This document shows, piece after piece, positions 50,705 to 58,744 of a stretch of 64,000 nucleotides of DNA. A model generated the notes under the pieces. That model saw only the letters and a list, made by a program, of their open reading frames with translations, searched no databases and had not been told where the DNA came from. Origin of the DNA: Rhizobium sp. 007 (GTDB taxonomy: Bacteria; Pseudomonadota; Alphaproteobacteria; Rhizobiales; Rhizobiaceae); contig NZ_CP064188.1 in assembly GCF_015353075.1 (NCBI RefSeq), positions 1,922,001 through 1,986,000 on the forward strand, read 5' to 3'. Made by a program: the position numbers and the translations under genes. The stretch's first letter is position 1. Each line of letters begins with the position of its first letter.

Positions 50705-51781
50705 ATGATCCGCAAGGAAGACCGTCGGCTGCGTGTGGGCGTGCTCGGCTGCGGCCCGATCGCACAGTTCGCCCATCTCGAATCCTGCGCGAAGGCCAGG
50801 AATGCCGACCTTTATGCAATATGTGACGCAGCGCCCGACCTGCTTGCGCGCATGGGCGCGACATACGAGCCTCAGAAGATGTATGCCGATTATGACGCAA
50901 TGCTTGCCGACGCGGAGCTCGAAGCCGTCATCATCGCCACATCAGACGCCTATCATGTGCCGATGTCGATCAAGGCGCTCGATGCTGGGAAACATGTGCT
51001 TTGCGAGAAGCCCACGGGTTTGACGATCGAGGAAGGCCAGGCGCTCGCCGACGCCGTCAAGCGATCCGGCAAAGTGCTGCAGGTCGGTCACATGAAGCGT
51101 TTCGACCCAGCGCTGGAGGCTGCACGGGATTTTGTCCGTGACGATATCGGCGAGATTTTCGCGCTGAAAGCCTGGTACTGCGACTCCACCCACCGCTACA
51201 CAAATACCGACGCGGTCCAGCCACTGCCGATCACCAGCAAGTTCGCCAGAAAACCCGCCGGAAATCCCAAGGCTGACCTGCGCCAGTATTTCATGCTGGC
51301 GCATGGCTCGCATCTCGTCGATACCGCCCGTTTCCTGTGTGGCGGGATCGTCGCGGTCCGAGCCCGCCTTCTCGAGCGCGCCAACGCCTATTGCTGGTTC
51401 GTGGAAACCGAGTTCGCCAACGGCGCGCTCGGTCATCTCGATCTGACGGTCGCGGTGCGCATGGACTGGCATGAGGGCTTCCACCTCTATGGCGAAAATG
51501 GTTCAGTAATCGCCAAGACCTTCAATCCCTGGTACCTCAGGGCGAGTGAGGTCGAGATCTTCCACGAGAAGGACGCCACGACCCGCAAGCCGCTGGGAGC
51601 CGATGGGCACTTCTTCCGCAGGCAGCTGGAAGGGCTTGCCGATACCGTGCTGAACGGCGCACCGATGCGCGGTGCCGATATCCAGGACGGCATCGCCTCC
51701 ATCCGCGCCATGGTCGCCATCGCCCGCTCGGTAGAAACGGGCGAACGTGTGGAACTCGCAACCGTCACGGGATCGGTCTGA
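50705..51781 (+). CDS. Gfo/Idh/MocA-family dehydrogenase, second copy
   Basis: A 358-residue NAD(P)-dependent oxidoreductase. Cofactor loop GVLGCGPIAQFAHLESCAKA, EKP in HVLCEKPTGLTIEEG, and the substrate domain with HMKRFDPALEAARDF, YFMLAHGSHLVDTARFLCGG. It differs clearly from the copy at 48285-49433 (shorter, different substrate segment), so the two likely act on different steps. It starts ten bases after the TIM-barrel gene, and its stop shares one base with the next ATG (51781), showing tight operon coupling. Confidence 0.92.
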   Translation: MIRKEDRRLRVGVLGCGPIAQFAHLESCAKARNADLYAICDAAPDLLARMGATYEPQKMYADYDAMLADAELEAVIIATSDAYHVPMSIKALDAGKHVLCEKPTGLTIEEGQALADAVKRSGKVLQVGHMKRFDPALEAARDFVRDDIGEIFALKAWYCDSTHRYTNTDAVQPLPITSKFARKPAGNPKADLRQYFMLAHGSHLVDTARFLCGGIVAVRARLLERANAYCWFVETEFANGALGHLDLTVAVRMDWHEGFHLYGENGSVIAKTFNPWYLRASEVEIFHEKDATTRKPLGADGHFFRRQLEGLADTVLNGAPMRGADIQDGIASIRAMVAIARSVETGERVELATVTGSV

Positions 51782-52602
51782 TGCAGCTCGGCATCTTTGC
51801 AAAGACCTTCCCCGGCACCGATCCCCAGCGAGTACTGTCAGCCGTGCGTGAAAGTGGCTTTGCGACGACACAGTTCAATCTCGCCTGTGTCGGCCTGCCG
51901 TCGATGCCGGATGCAGTGGCACCGGAAACGATTGCCGCGATCCGGGCGGCATCCAGAGAAACCGGTGTTTCGCTCGCGGCCCTTTCAGGCACATATAACA
52001 TGGCCCACCCGGACAAATCCGTGCGGGATATGGGGTCTAAACAGCTCAAGATAGTGATCGAAACAGCAGCAGCCTTGCAGATCCCGCTGGTGACGCTTTG
52101 CACCGGCAGCCGCAATGCCCAGGATCAATGGATGTATCATCCGGACAATGCGCTTCCATCTGCCTGGGCCGATATGGCGGCCGAAATGGAAAAGGCGCTG
52201 GGGTTCGCCGAGCGGCACGACATCGCTCTTGGCATCGAGCCGGAACAAGCAAACATCGTCACGTCTGCCGCTGATGCAGTGCGGCTGATCGGAGAGATGG
52301 GTTCGAAGCGGCTGCGCATCGTGCTCGATCCGGCAAATCTCTTCGAGCGGGCGTCGCCAGCCGAAGTGTCCGACATCGTCGAAAGGGCGATCGATATCTC
52401 GGCTGGTCATGTGACGATGGCCCATGCGAAGGACCGCCATGCCGATGGCCGCTTCGCGACAGCGGGTCAGGGCATCGTCGATTTCCCTGCCTTTGTCGAC
52501 GGTCTGCGCGTGACCGGTTTCGACGGTCCGCTCGTCACGCACGGCCTTGCGGCAGTGGAAGCACCCGCCGTCGCCAGATTCCTTTCGGATCTGATCCGAT
52601 GA
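51781..52602 (+). CDS. TIM-barrel sugar isomerase/epimerase, second copy
   Basis: A 273-residue AP-endonuclease-2-fold enzyme. It reads MQLGIFAKTFPGTDPQRVLSAVRESGF, then VSLAALSGTYNMAHPD, LVTLCTGSRN, LGIEPEQANIVTSAADAVRLI, LRIVLDPANLFE and HVTMAHAKDR, covering the Glu, Asp and His metal positions. It is different in motif from the copy at 49873. Two such enzymes beside two Gfo/Idh/MocA dehydrogenases resemble 3-keto-sugar pathways, in which a keto sugar is eliminated or isomerised. The stop overlaps the following ATG as ATGA. Confidence 0.9.
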   Translation: MQLGIFAKTFPGTDPQRVLSAVRESGFATTQFNLACVGLPSMPDAVAPETIAAIRAASRETGVSLAALSGTYNMAHPDKSVRDMGSKQLKIVIETAAALQIPLVTLCTGSRNAQDQWMYHPDNALPSAWADMAAEMEKALGFAERHDIALGIEPEQANIVTSAADAVRLIGEMGSKRLRIVLDPANLFERASPAEVSDIVERAIDISAGHVTMAHAKDRHADGRFATAGQGIVDFPAFVDGLRVTGFDGPLVTHGLAAVEAPAVARFLSDLIR

Positions 52603-53432
52603 AGACGCACATCACCTTCAGACGAGACGATACCGACCTTTCAATCCACGACTGCGGGACAGGCAGCGCCTTGGTCTTTCAACACGGGCTCGGAGGCAGC
52701 GAGGCGCAGGTCGCACAGGCTCTCCCTCAGGGACTCGACTGGCGGCGGATCACCACTGAGTGCCGCGGGCATGGCAGCTCGACGCTTGGCACGCGACGCC
52801 CCTTCTCGATTGCGATGTTTGCAGCCGACGTCGTCGCCGCTGCAGACGAAAAGGGGATAGGCCGGTTCATCGCCGGCGGCATCTCCCTGGGCGCAGCCAT
52901 CGCGCTGCATTTGGCAAAAACACATCCCGAACGCGTCAAGGGCCTCATCCTGGTACGCCCGGCCTGGTCGTTTGCCCGCGCCCCCGACAACCTCGCACCG
53001 ATCCGCGAGATCGCGGCATTGCTTCGATCCCGTTCGCTTGCCGATGGGCAGGCGCTTTTTGCAAAGTCGGCGACGGCGCAACATCTGCGTGTGGAAGCGC
53101 CGGACAATCTTGCTTCCCTGCTCGGCTATTTCGAACGCCCGGATGCCTCAGCCTTCGCTGACGTGCTGGGCGACATCGCTTCGGATGGAACCGGCGTTTC
53201 GCAAGAGGACGCGGCAAATCTCGCTATTCCCGCCCTCGTCCTCGGCAACCGGCAGGATGCCATTCACCCTCTCGCCGTCGCACAATTGATGGCTGACACG
53301 CTTCCAAATGCGCATTTCCTCGAAGTGCCTGCGAAGGCGGCGGCGACCGAAGCTCATTTCGCCGCGGTCCGAACAGTCATTCTGCAATTCCTCAACACAG
53401 AATTCAAACATCGGAGCGTTGCTCACCTATGA
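52599..53432 (+). CDS. Alpha/beta hydrolase
   Basis: A 277-residue serine hydrolase. The oxyanion region is LVFQHGLGGSEAQVAQAL, the nucleophile Ser lies in AGGISLGAAIALHLA near residue 99, the acid is probably in LVLGNRQDAIHPLAV and the His in TEAHFAAVRTVIL. It belongs to the small-molecule hydrolase branch (lactonases, esterases, C-C hydrolases). In a sugar operon a lactonase role is reasonable, since a dehydrogenase acting on a pyranose C1 would yield a lactone; the role is not proven. It overlaps both neighbours by ATGA. Confidence 0.88.
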   Translation: MKTHITFRRDDTDLSIHDCGTGSALVFQHGLGGSEAQVAQALPQGLDWRRITTECRGHGSSTLGTRRPFSIAMFAADVVAAADEKGIGRFIAGGISLGAAIALHLAKTHPERVKGLILVRPAWSFARAPDNLAPIREIAALLRSRSLADGQALFAKSATAQHLRVEAPDNLASLLGYFERPDASAFADVLGDIASDGTGVSQEDAANLAIPALVLGNRQDAIHPLAVAQLMADTLPNAHFLEVPAKAAATEAHFAAVRTVILQFLNTEFKHRSVAHL

Positions 53433-54148
53433 CGGCGAAATCTCTCTCGGGCGGCGCCATCGCCGCATTGCCCCGGCACAGACTGCTCGGCGAGTTTTCG
53501 CTCTGGTCCGCAGATCTTGCCAACATGGAGCGCGACCTTCACCGCATCGAGCCTTATGTCGATCTTCACCATATCGACGTTGCCGACGCGCGCTTCACGC
53601 CCGGCTTCCTGTTCTTTCCCGATTTCGTCGCCCGCATTGCCAAGCTGACGGCAAAACCTATTCATGTGCATCTGATGGTCGAGGCCGAGATTGTCGAGGA
53701 GCAAACACGCCAGTTCATCGAGGCGGGTGCCGATCTCGTTAGTGTTCATGCCGAGACCGGCGAAGCCGGTTTGCGCGCGGTCGAACTCGCAAGACAGCTT
53801 GGGGCCGAAGCCGGCGTCGTACTGCGGCTGGAAACTTCGGTCGCCGAGGCAGAACCGTTCCTCGCTAAGGTCGCCTTCTTCACGCTGCTCGGGACCTCGA
53901 TCGGCGTCAAGGGACAAAGCCTTTCGGACAAAGCCTGCGACCGACTGCGCGAAGCGCGGTCGTTGATCAAGCGTGTCGGACGCGAAAAGGCGATTGTTCT
54001 TGCGGCAGACGGCGGCATTCGTGAACAGACCGTTCCACTGTTGCGGGCAGCTGGGGCGGAGACGGTCGTGCTCGGATCGCTGGCGTTCGGCGACAAGGAT
54101 CTGCCGGGCCGTATCGCTTGGCTGCATGCTTTGGAGACCCAGCCCTGA
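53429..54148 (+). CDS. Ribulose-phosphate 3-epimerase-like (RPE/AlsE family)
   Basis: A 239-residue TIM-barrel epimerase. Family landmarks are present: FSLWSADLANMERDL (Ser), HHIDVADARFTPGF (His and Asp metal ligands), IHVHLMVEAE (His), and LAADGGIREQTVPLLRAAGAETVVLGS (second Asp and phosphate loop). The wording departs from housekeeping RPE (for example HVDVMDG is HIDVADA), which suggests a specialised epimerase such as the allulose-6-phosphate enzyme. A ROK kinase follows with TGATG overlap, echoing the AlsE/AlsK pair of allose catabolism. This comparison is inference. Confidence 0.88.
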   Translation: MTAKSLSGGAIAALPRHRLLGEFSLWSADLANMERDLHRIEPYVDLHHIDVADARFTPGFLFFPDFVARIAKLTAKPIHVHLMVEAEIVEEQTRQFIEAGADLVSVHAETGEAGLRAVELARQLGAEAGVVLRLETSVAEAEPFLAKVAFFTLLGTSIGVKGQSLSDKACDRLREARSLIKRVGREKAIVLAADGGIREQTVPLLRAAGAETVVLGSLAFGDKDLPGRIAWLHALETQP

Positions 54149-55092
54149 TGAGCAGGATTGCACTTGCATTCGATCTGGGTGGAACGGAGCTGCGCGCCGC
54201 GCTGGTTGGCGACGGCGGCAATTTGCTGGCGTTCGCGTCCATGCCAACGCTTGCGAAGGATGGACCGGATGCGGTCATCGAGCAGATCGCGATGCTCGCG
54301 GAGAAAACCTGCTCGGAAGTTCCCGACGCCCAGCCGCTTGGTATCGGCATCGGAGCGCCCGGCCCGCTCGATCCAGTCGCGGGCATCCTTACCGCACCAC
54401 CGACCCTCTCGGGCTGGCGCGAAGTACCCCTCGCGAGCCGTCTTCAGGACCGCTTAAACCTGCCTGTGCGGCTGGAGAACGATGCGAACGCCGCCGCTCT
54501 CGGCGAATGGCGTTTCGGGGCCGGCCGCGGCGCGGCCTCGCTGGTTTTCGTCACCGTGTCTACCGGCATTGGCGGCGGGGTGATCTCCGATGGCCGGATC
54601 GTGCATGGGCGCCGTGGGCTCGCAGGCGAAATCGGCCATATGACCATCACGAGCGAGAGCGAACGATGCCTTTGCGGGGCGGTGGGCTGCTTCGAGGCGG
54701 TAGCGTCGGGTACTGCGCTCGGCCGGCGTGCTACTGCTTTAACAAAGCCAGGCGACGGCTCGGCGCTGCGAACGCTGTCCCACGACGGCGACGTGACGGG
54801 CCGACACGTCGTCGAGGCGGCGCGCAGCGGTGACGAAACAGCACTTGGGCTGATTGACAGGGAAGCCCGCTGGTTGGGTATCGGCTTTACCAATCTGCTC
54901 CATCTCTACTCTCCCGACATGATCGTCATGGGCGGTGGAATTTCCTATGGCTATGATCTCCTTCGAAAACCCATCGAGGCCACCATTCAGGAGCGAGCGA
55001 TGCCCGCTTATCGCGACGTGCCGGTTGTGCCGGCGCAGCTCGGCAGGCATGCCGGTTTGGTGGGCGCCGCTAGCTTGATCTTTCTCAATTGA
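54148..55092 (+). CDS. ROK-family sugar kinase
   Basis: A 314-residue ROK protein without the N-terminal DNA-binding head, hence a kinase rather than a repressor. ATP site AFDLGGTELRAALVG, substrate and catalytic region LENDANAAALGEWRFGAG with Asp, TVSTGIGGGVISDGRIVHG, GEIGHMTI and the zinc motif CLCGAVGCFEAVASG. It would phosphorylate a free hexose at C6. The ATG at 54148 overlaps the epimerase stop. It closes the seven-gene plus-strand run, suggesting that the pathway ends with phosphorylation followed by 3-epimerisation into central metabolism. Confidence 0.92.
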   Translation: MSRIALAFDLGGTELRAALVGDGGNLLAFASMPTLAKDGPDAVIEQIAMLAEKTCSEVPDAQPLGIGIGAPGPLDPVAGILTAPPTLSGWREVPLASRLQDRLNLPVRLENDANAAALGEWRFGAGRGAASLVFVTVSTGIGGGVISDGRIVHGRRGLAGEIGHMTITSESERCLCGAVGCFEAVASGTALGRRATALTKPGDGSALRTLSHDGDVTGRHVVEAARSGDETALGLIDREARWLGIGFTNLLHLYSPDMIVMGGGISYGYDLLRKPIEATIQERAMPAYRDVPVVPAQLGRHAGLVGAASLIFLN

Positions 55093-55196
55093 AAGATATT
55101 CGCAAATGGTCTTTTACGACGTGGAGAGTTCCAGTGCCTGAAGTGCGACTTCGCAGATTGTCGCGCACAGCAGCGAATTGGATGGATGCGTCATCT

Positions 55197-55499
55197 TCAG
55201 TCCCCATCGGTTTGCTCGAAGATGAGCCAGGCGGTGCCCTTTTCTGCGATTCGTGTCCTGCGAGCGTCTTGAACCCGCTCTGCCTGCCGTTTGGTGTAAG
55301 GCCCCATTGGCTGAGTCCTTTGTTCGCCGCAGCGGATCTGGCAGTACCACTTATTGTCGTTCGAGAAGATATCGACCGAGGTAGATGTCTCGTGAGGCTC
55401 ATGCTTGGCGATCTCGTCGATAAACTTAATTAGCCTTGAGTAGTGCTTGGCGGGTGCAACTTGCACGCCAGAACCGAGATTGTGAAGTAAGCTCGACAT
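55197..55499 (-). CDS. Conserved-looking small protein, unknown
   Basis: A 100-residue protein. The sequence is soluble and balanced, with SRLIKFIDEIAKHEPHETST, VDIFSNDNKWYCQIRCGE and GPYTKRQAERVQDARRTRIAEKGTAW, which looks like a genuine globular domain rather than an antisense shadow. The ATG at 55497-55499 has GGAG seven bases upstream. I do not recognise a family. It is convergent with the ROK kinase gene and lies 55 bases downstream of the position where the Rieske-reductase gene ends on the other side. Function unknown. Confidence 0.6.
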   Translation of the reverse strand: MSSLLHNLGSGVQVAPAKHYSRLIKFIDEIAKHEPHETSTSVDIFSNDNKWYCQIRCGEQRTQPMGPYTKRQAERVQDARRTRIAEKGTAWLIFEQTDGD

Positions 55500-55553
55500 A
55501 GTCAGCTCCATTTCCATCACTGCGGCGGTGCGAACCGTTGCGGCTGTGCATCG

Positions 55554-57092
55554 TCAGCGGGCCGCCATTTCACGCTCCATCGCCACCTCGATCGTCAGAT
55601 TGTCGATGTCACGGGAAATCGAAGCGGCAGCCAATAAATGTCCGTCACGCTTGAAGCGCAGCAGACAGTCCCTGCCAGTGATGTCCCCTTCGACCGTGAT
55701 CTTATCCCATCGTTCGGCGTGGCCGACATAATTGATCCTGACGTCGTAGTGCTGGCTCCAGAAGAACGGCACGGCTGCGAACTTTTCATTCTGACCGAGC
55801 ATATTAAGCGCCGCGGTTTGCCCCTGCCTCTCGGCGACCACCCAATGTTCGACGCGAATGTCCTCTCCGCTATAGGGATCGGGCCATCGCGCAATGTCAC
55901 CGGCCGCGAAAATTCCAGGGGCGCTGGTTTGCAAAAAGCTATTCACGGCGACACCGCGATCAACAGTCAGCCCTGCCATTTCTGCGAGGCTGGTCCGCGG
56001 TCGTACGCCGATGCCGGCGACAACGAGATCAGCGGGCAGCGTTTTGCCGCTGCGAAGTTCCACCTCGTTGCCATTGATACTGCTCGCGATGTCCTCCATG
56101 TGAAAAACGACGCCGTTCTTCTCGTGAAGGGCCCGGATAAAATCGCCCATCTGTGGACCCATAACCCGCCCCAGTGGCTGCTTGTGGGGTGCAACGACTT
56201 GGACGTCCATTCCGCGAGAGCGCAGGGCGGCGGCGACCTCGAGGCCGATAAAACTGGCGCCAAGCACGACGACGCGCTTGGCAGTCTTGGCCTGCTCAAT
56301 TATGGCCCGACAATCGGCAAGCGAGCGTAGCGTATGAACATGGGGCTGGTCGGCGCCTGGAATGGTCAGGTGAACGGGTTCTGCACCGGTCGCAAGTAGC
56401 AACCTGTCATAGGGAATCGAGCCTCCGCCAGCGAGGATGACCTCACGGGTGTGCGGATCGATGCGAACCGCTTGCGTACCGAGACGAAGGTCAATCTGGT
56501 TTTTCGAATAGTAGCCCTCTCCCCGCAGTGGGACCCAGTCCTCCGGCGCCTTACCGGACAGGTAGTCCTTTGAAAGGTTCGGTCGGTCGACAGGTGGCGC
56601 TTCGTCGTCGCTGAGCATGACAATGCTCCCAGGATACTGCTCGCGCCGCAGCCTCTCGGCCGCGGCAAAGCCGGCCGCACCGCCGCCGACGATGACGATC
56701 TTCCCCGGCATTGCTTCCGCAGACGGCTCGCGTGTTGTTGGTTCTGCACGCTTGCGCTTTCCGACTACGAAGATCTTGCCGTCGCGTTGCTCCACCGACC
56801 AGCATGCCAGCGGCCTGAAAGCCGGTGCGCGCAGAGCCTCGCCAGTCCTCAAGTCGAAACATGCGTGATGCCAAGGGCAGCGAACGGTGTCGCCGGAGAC
56901 CAGACCGTCGACGAGGGGACCGTTGTAGTGCGTACAATGTGCGTCCACGGCGAATATCTGCGGCCCGCGACGCATGAGCAGCACCTGCGCATCGCCGCAA
57001 TGGCCGACAAGCTTACTGCCGTCGGGAAGATCGGCAAGTCCGATACCTCGCACCAAATCCGGCCCAGTTGTGTTTGTCTGCTTAGGAGTCAT
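55554..57092 (-). CDS. Rieske-FAD oxidoreductase (apoptosis-inducing-factor-like ferredoxin/NAD reductase)
   Basis: A 512-residue fusion. The N-terminal Rieske domain has CTHYNGPL and CPWHHACFD (2Fe-2S ligands, about residues 53-78). From about residue 128 a pyridine-nucleotide-disulfide reductase follows: FAD loop KIVIVGGGAAGFAAAERLRR, PPVDRPNLSKDYLSG, NAD loop RVVVLGASFIGLEVAAALRSRG and second FAD site GIFAAGDIARWPD. Such proteins serve as electron-transfer reductases, often for Rieske oxygenases, or in stress responses. No oxygenase is nearby. Its upstream region carries a 13-base motif repeated before a broken LysR gene. Confidence 0.92.
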   Translation of the reverse strand: MTPKQTNTTGPDLVRGIGLADLPDGSKLVGHCGDAQVLLMRRGPQIFAVDAHCTHYNGPLVDGLVSGDTVRCPWHHACFDLRTGEALRAPAFRPLACWSVEQRDGKIFVVGKRKRAEPTTREPSAEAMPGKIVIVGGGAAGFAAAERLRREQYPGSIVMLSDDEAPPVDRPNLSKDYLSGKAPEDWVPLRGEGYYSKNQIDLRLGTQAVRIDPHTREVILAGGGSIPYDRLLLATGAEPVHLTIPGADQPHVHTLRSLADCRAIIEQAKTAKRVVVLGASFIGLEVAAALRSRGMDVQVVAPHKQPLGRVMGPQMGDFIRALHEKNGVVFHMEDIASSINGNEVELRSGKTLPADLVVAGIGVRPRTSLAEMAGLTVDRGVAVNSFLQTSAPGIFAAGDIARWPDPYSGEDIRVEHWVVAERQGQTAALNMLGQNEKFAAVPFFWSQHYDVRINYVGHAERWDKITVEGDITGRDCLLRFKRDGHLLAAASISRDIDNLTIEVAMEREMAAR

Positions 57093-57271
57093 TCGTCTTC
57101 TCCCTTGGCTTTAGAGGTCTCCTCGGCGGCGCGAAGGGCGAACTCTGTTTCGCGGTGCCTTTGATCTCAATGTTGCGGCTGCCGGTCGCCATCTCTGCCC
57201 GGCAGCTTGTTGTCATTGGACGCGTTAAGCAAACGAATTTAATAGCTTGTTGCGTGCAATTTTGTTGCTGG

Positions 57272-57590
57272 ATGTTTCGTTCAAGCACCGATCAGCAAGT
57301 TTACAGAATCGCCTTGTGGCCCCGCGGTGAAGAAGACCGATGCGGCAATTGACTATTGGGCCAAGGAACTGGCGCCAAGCACTCACTTGCGGAAATGGTT
57401 CGGACACGACCGAGCCGGTTGGGAGGAATTTCGCAGCCGATATTCCACGGAGATCCGGGAGCATCGCGACGAATTCGATCGATTGCGCGACCTGGCGCTG
57501 AAAGGTCCCGTCACGCTTGCTTACGGAGCGAACGACGCGATCCACAACGATGCCGTCGTACTCGGGGAGATCTTGCTGGCGCATCGATAA
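57272..57590 (+). pseudogene. DUF488-family gene, frameshifted
   Basis: The reading from 57327 gives a clear DUF488 C-terminal part: KKTDAAIDYWAKELAPSTHLRKWFGHD, WEEFRSRYSTEIREHRDEF and GPVTLAYGANDAIHNDAVVLGEIL. The family N terminus (VYRILVDRLWPRGV) is present in a different frame from ATG 57272 as VYRIALWPRG, with four residues lost and a frame change at about 57326-57332. A GTG at 57327 could still start an 87-residue product, but without the conserved N-terminal core it is unlikely to function. Another decayed gene follows, so this stretch is degenerating. Confidence 0.72.
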
Positions 57591-57956
57591 AAACCGCCTG
57601 TCGATAGCGCGAGTGTTTCCGACGACTGGCGTGGATGTCGGTGGCGGCCACGCGATATGGGTTGTGCCGGTCGCGCAACTGGCTCGTCCGAAACTACCGC
57701 CGCGGCGATAGACGAAGTATCTGCTGCCAACCGCGCCAAGCGTCGTGAGGAGGTCGCCCTCGCTCTCTTCTCTGATCGACATGGTTTGTCCTGTCGTGCT
57801 GCGTGTCAATGCTGCGCGGGCTTGAAGACGAGTTCAGGCCAAGACAACTGACGCGTGCAGCACGGAGCGCTTGGAATTACCAAAGCTTACCGGGCGACCA
57901 GTATTTAGCAAACGAATTTGATTGACATTTGAGCGCAACGTTTATGCTATTCTTCA
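57591..57956. other. Degenerate intergenic stretch, no gene recognised
   Basis: About 370 bases between two pseudogenes. Short frames exist in both directions but none is supported by a domain or a strong ribosome binding site. The motif AGCAAACGAATTT occurs at 57907-57919 and again at 57228-57240, before the divergent Rieske-reductase gene. Confidence 0.4.
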
Positions 57957-58323
57957 ATGGACATTGAACTCGCCCGTACGTTCTTGGAAATAGTTTCAAC
58001 GGGAAGTTTTATTCGCGCCGCTGAACGCTTGAATGTTGCCCAGACCACCGTCAGCGCGCGTATTCGCAACCTCGAGCAACTGCTTGGCCGACCGCTCTTC
58101 GTTCGGAATAAGGCGGAGCGTCTCTCACGCCGGCTGGCGAGCAGTTCCTGCGCCACGCACCGGCGTTCGTCCAGTTATGGCAGCGCACTCGTCAACAGGT
58201 CGCCGTGCCGGCAGGCCACCGAGCGGTGCTAACGATAGGCAGCGAAGTCACGCTTGCGCAACCACACCTGCTGAACTGGGTCAGATGGATTCGTCATTCC
58301 CTTCCCGATATCGCGCTTCCGCC
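57957..58323 (+). pseudogene. LysR-family regulator, frameshifted and truncated
   Basis: The frame opens as a good LysR head, MDIELARTFLEIVSTGSFIRAAERLNVAQTTVSARIRNLEQLLGRPLFVRNKA in pattern. A one-base loss at about 58111-58118 then shifts the frame; the next frame continues GASLTPAGEQFLRHAPAFVQLW, QQVAVPAGHRAVLTIGSEVTL and LLNWVRWIRHSLPDIAL. LysR homology ends at about 58320, after roughly 120 of 300 residues, where an unrelated decarboxylase fragment is joined. The 13-base motif at 57907-57919 lies just before it, in the normal place for an autoregulatory site. Confidence 0.8.
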
Positions 58324-58551
58324 CAGGTCGGCGATTTCCTGGTGTTCCACAATGCTGGGGCCTACGGGGCGTCAATGTCGTCGAATTACAACAGCCGCAT
58401 GTATGCCGCCGAATATCTCTTCGACGGCGCGGCGTCCCGGCTCATCCGCCGGCGTCAGACGATCAATGATCTTTGCGAGGCGGAGTTCATCCCAGAAAGA
58501 ACCGCCGGAGTGGCGGAAGTCGCAAGAAAGCTTTGCGAAAGAATACCCTGA
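58324..58551 (+). pseudogene. C-terminal fragment of a diaminopimelate-decarboxylase-type PLP enzyme
   Basis: About 75 residues match the C-terminal barrel of group III PLP decarboxylases such as LysA: QVGDFLVFHNAGAYGASMSS, NYNSR, AAEYLFDGAASRLIRRRQTINDL. The PLP-binding Lys domain and everything before it are absent. It is fused directly to the truncated LysR remnant, so a deletion between two genes created the junction at about 58318-58326. It has no start of its own. Confidence 0.75.
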
Positions 58552-58744
58552 TGCTAACCGCAATTGCATTTGAAGGAGCTAATAGGCACACATCCACGGA
58601 AATGAAACTAGAATCACCTGTTTAAAGCCTAGCACATCGGCCCATGACACAGCTTGGCTGAGGTCCCGGTGGGTCAGAAGGAAACCGTAGACGTCGTCTC
58701 TCCTCTCCCGGAACAAGCGGTCAACCATCTGCCACGGCCATGTT

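Noticed and set aside
57225..57809. Minus-strand 194-codon frame across the degenerate region
   Set aside because: It runs antisense to the well-conserved DUF488 C-terminal part and shows no domain; it is most likely a GC-driven shadow.
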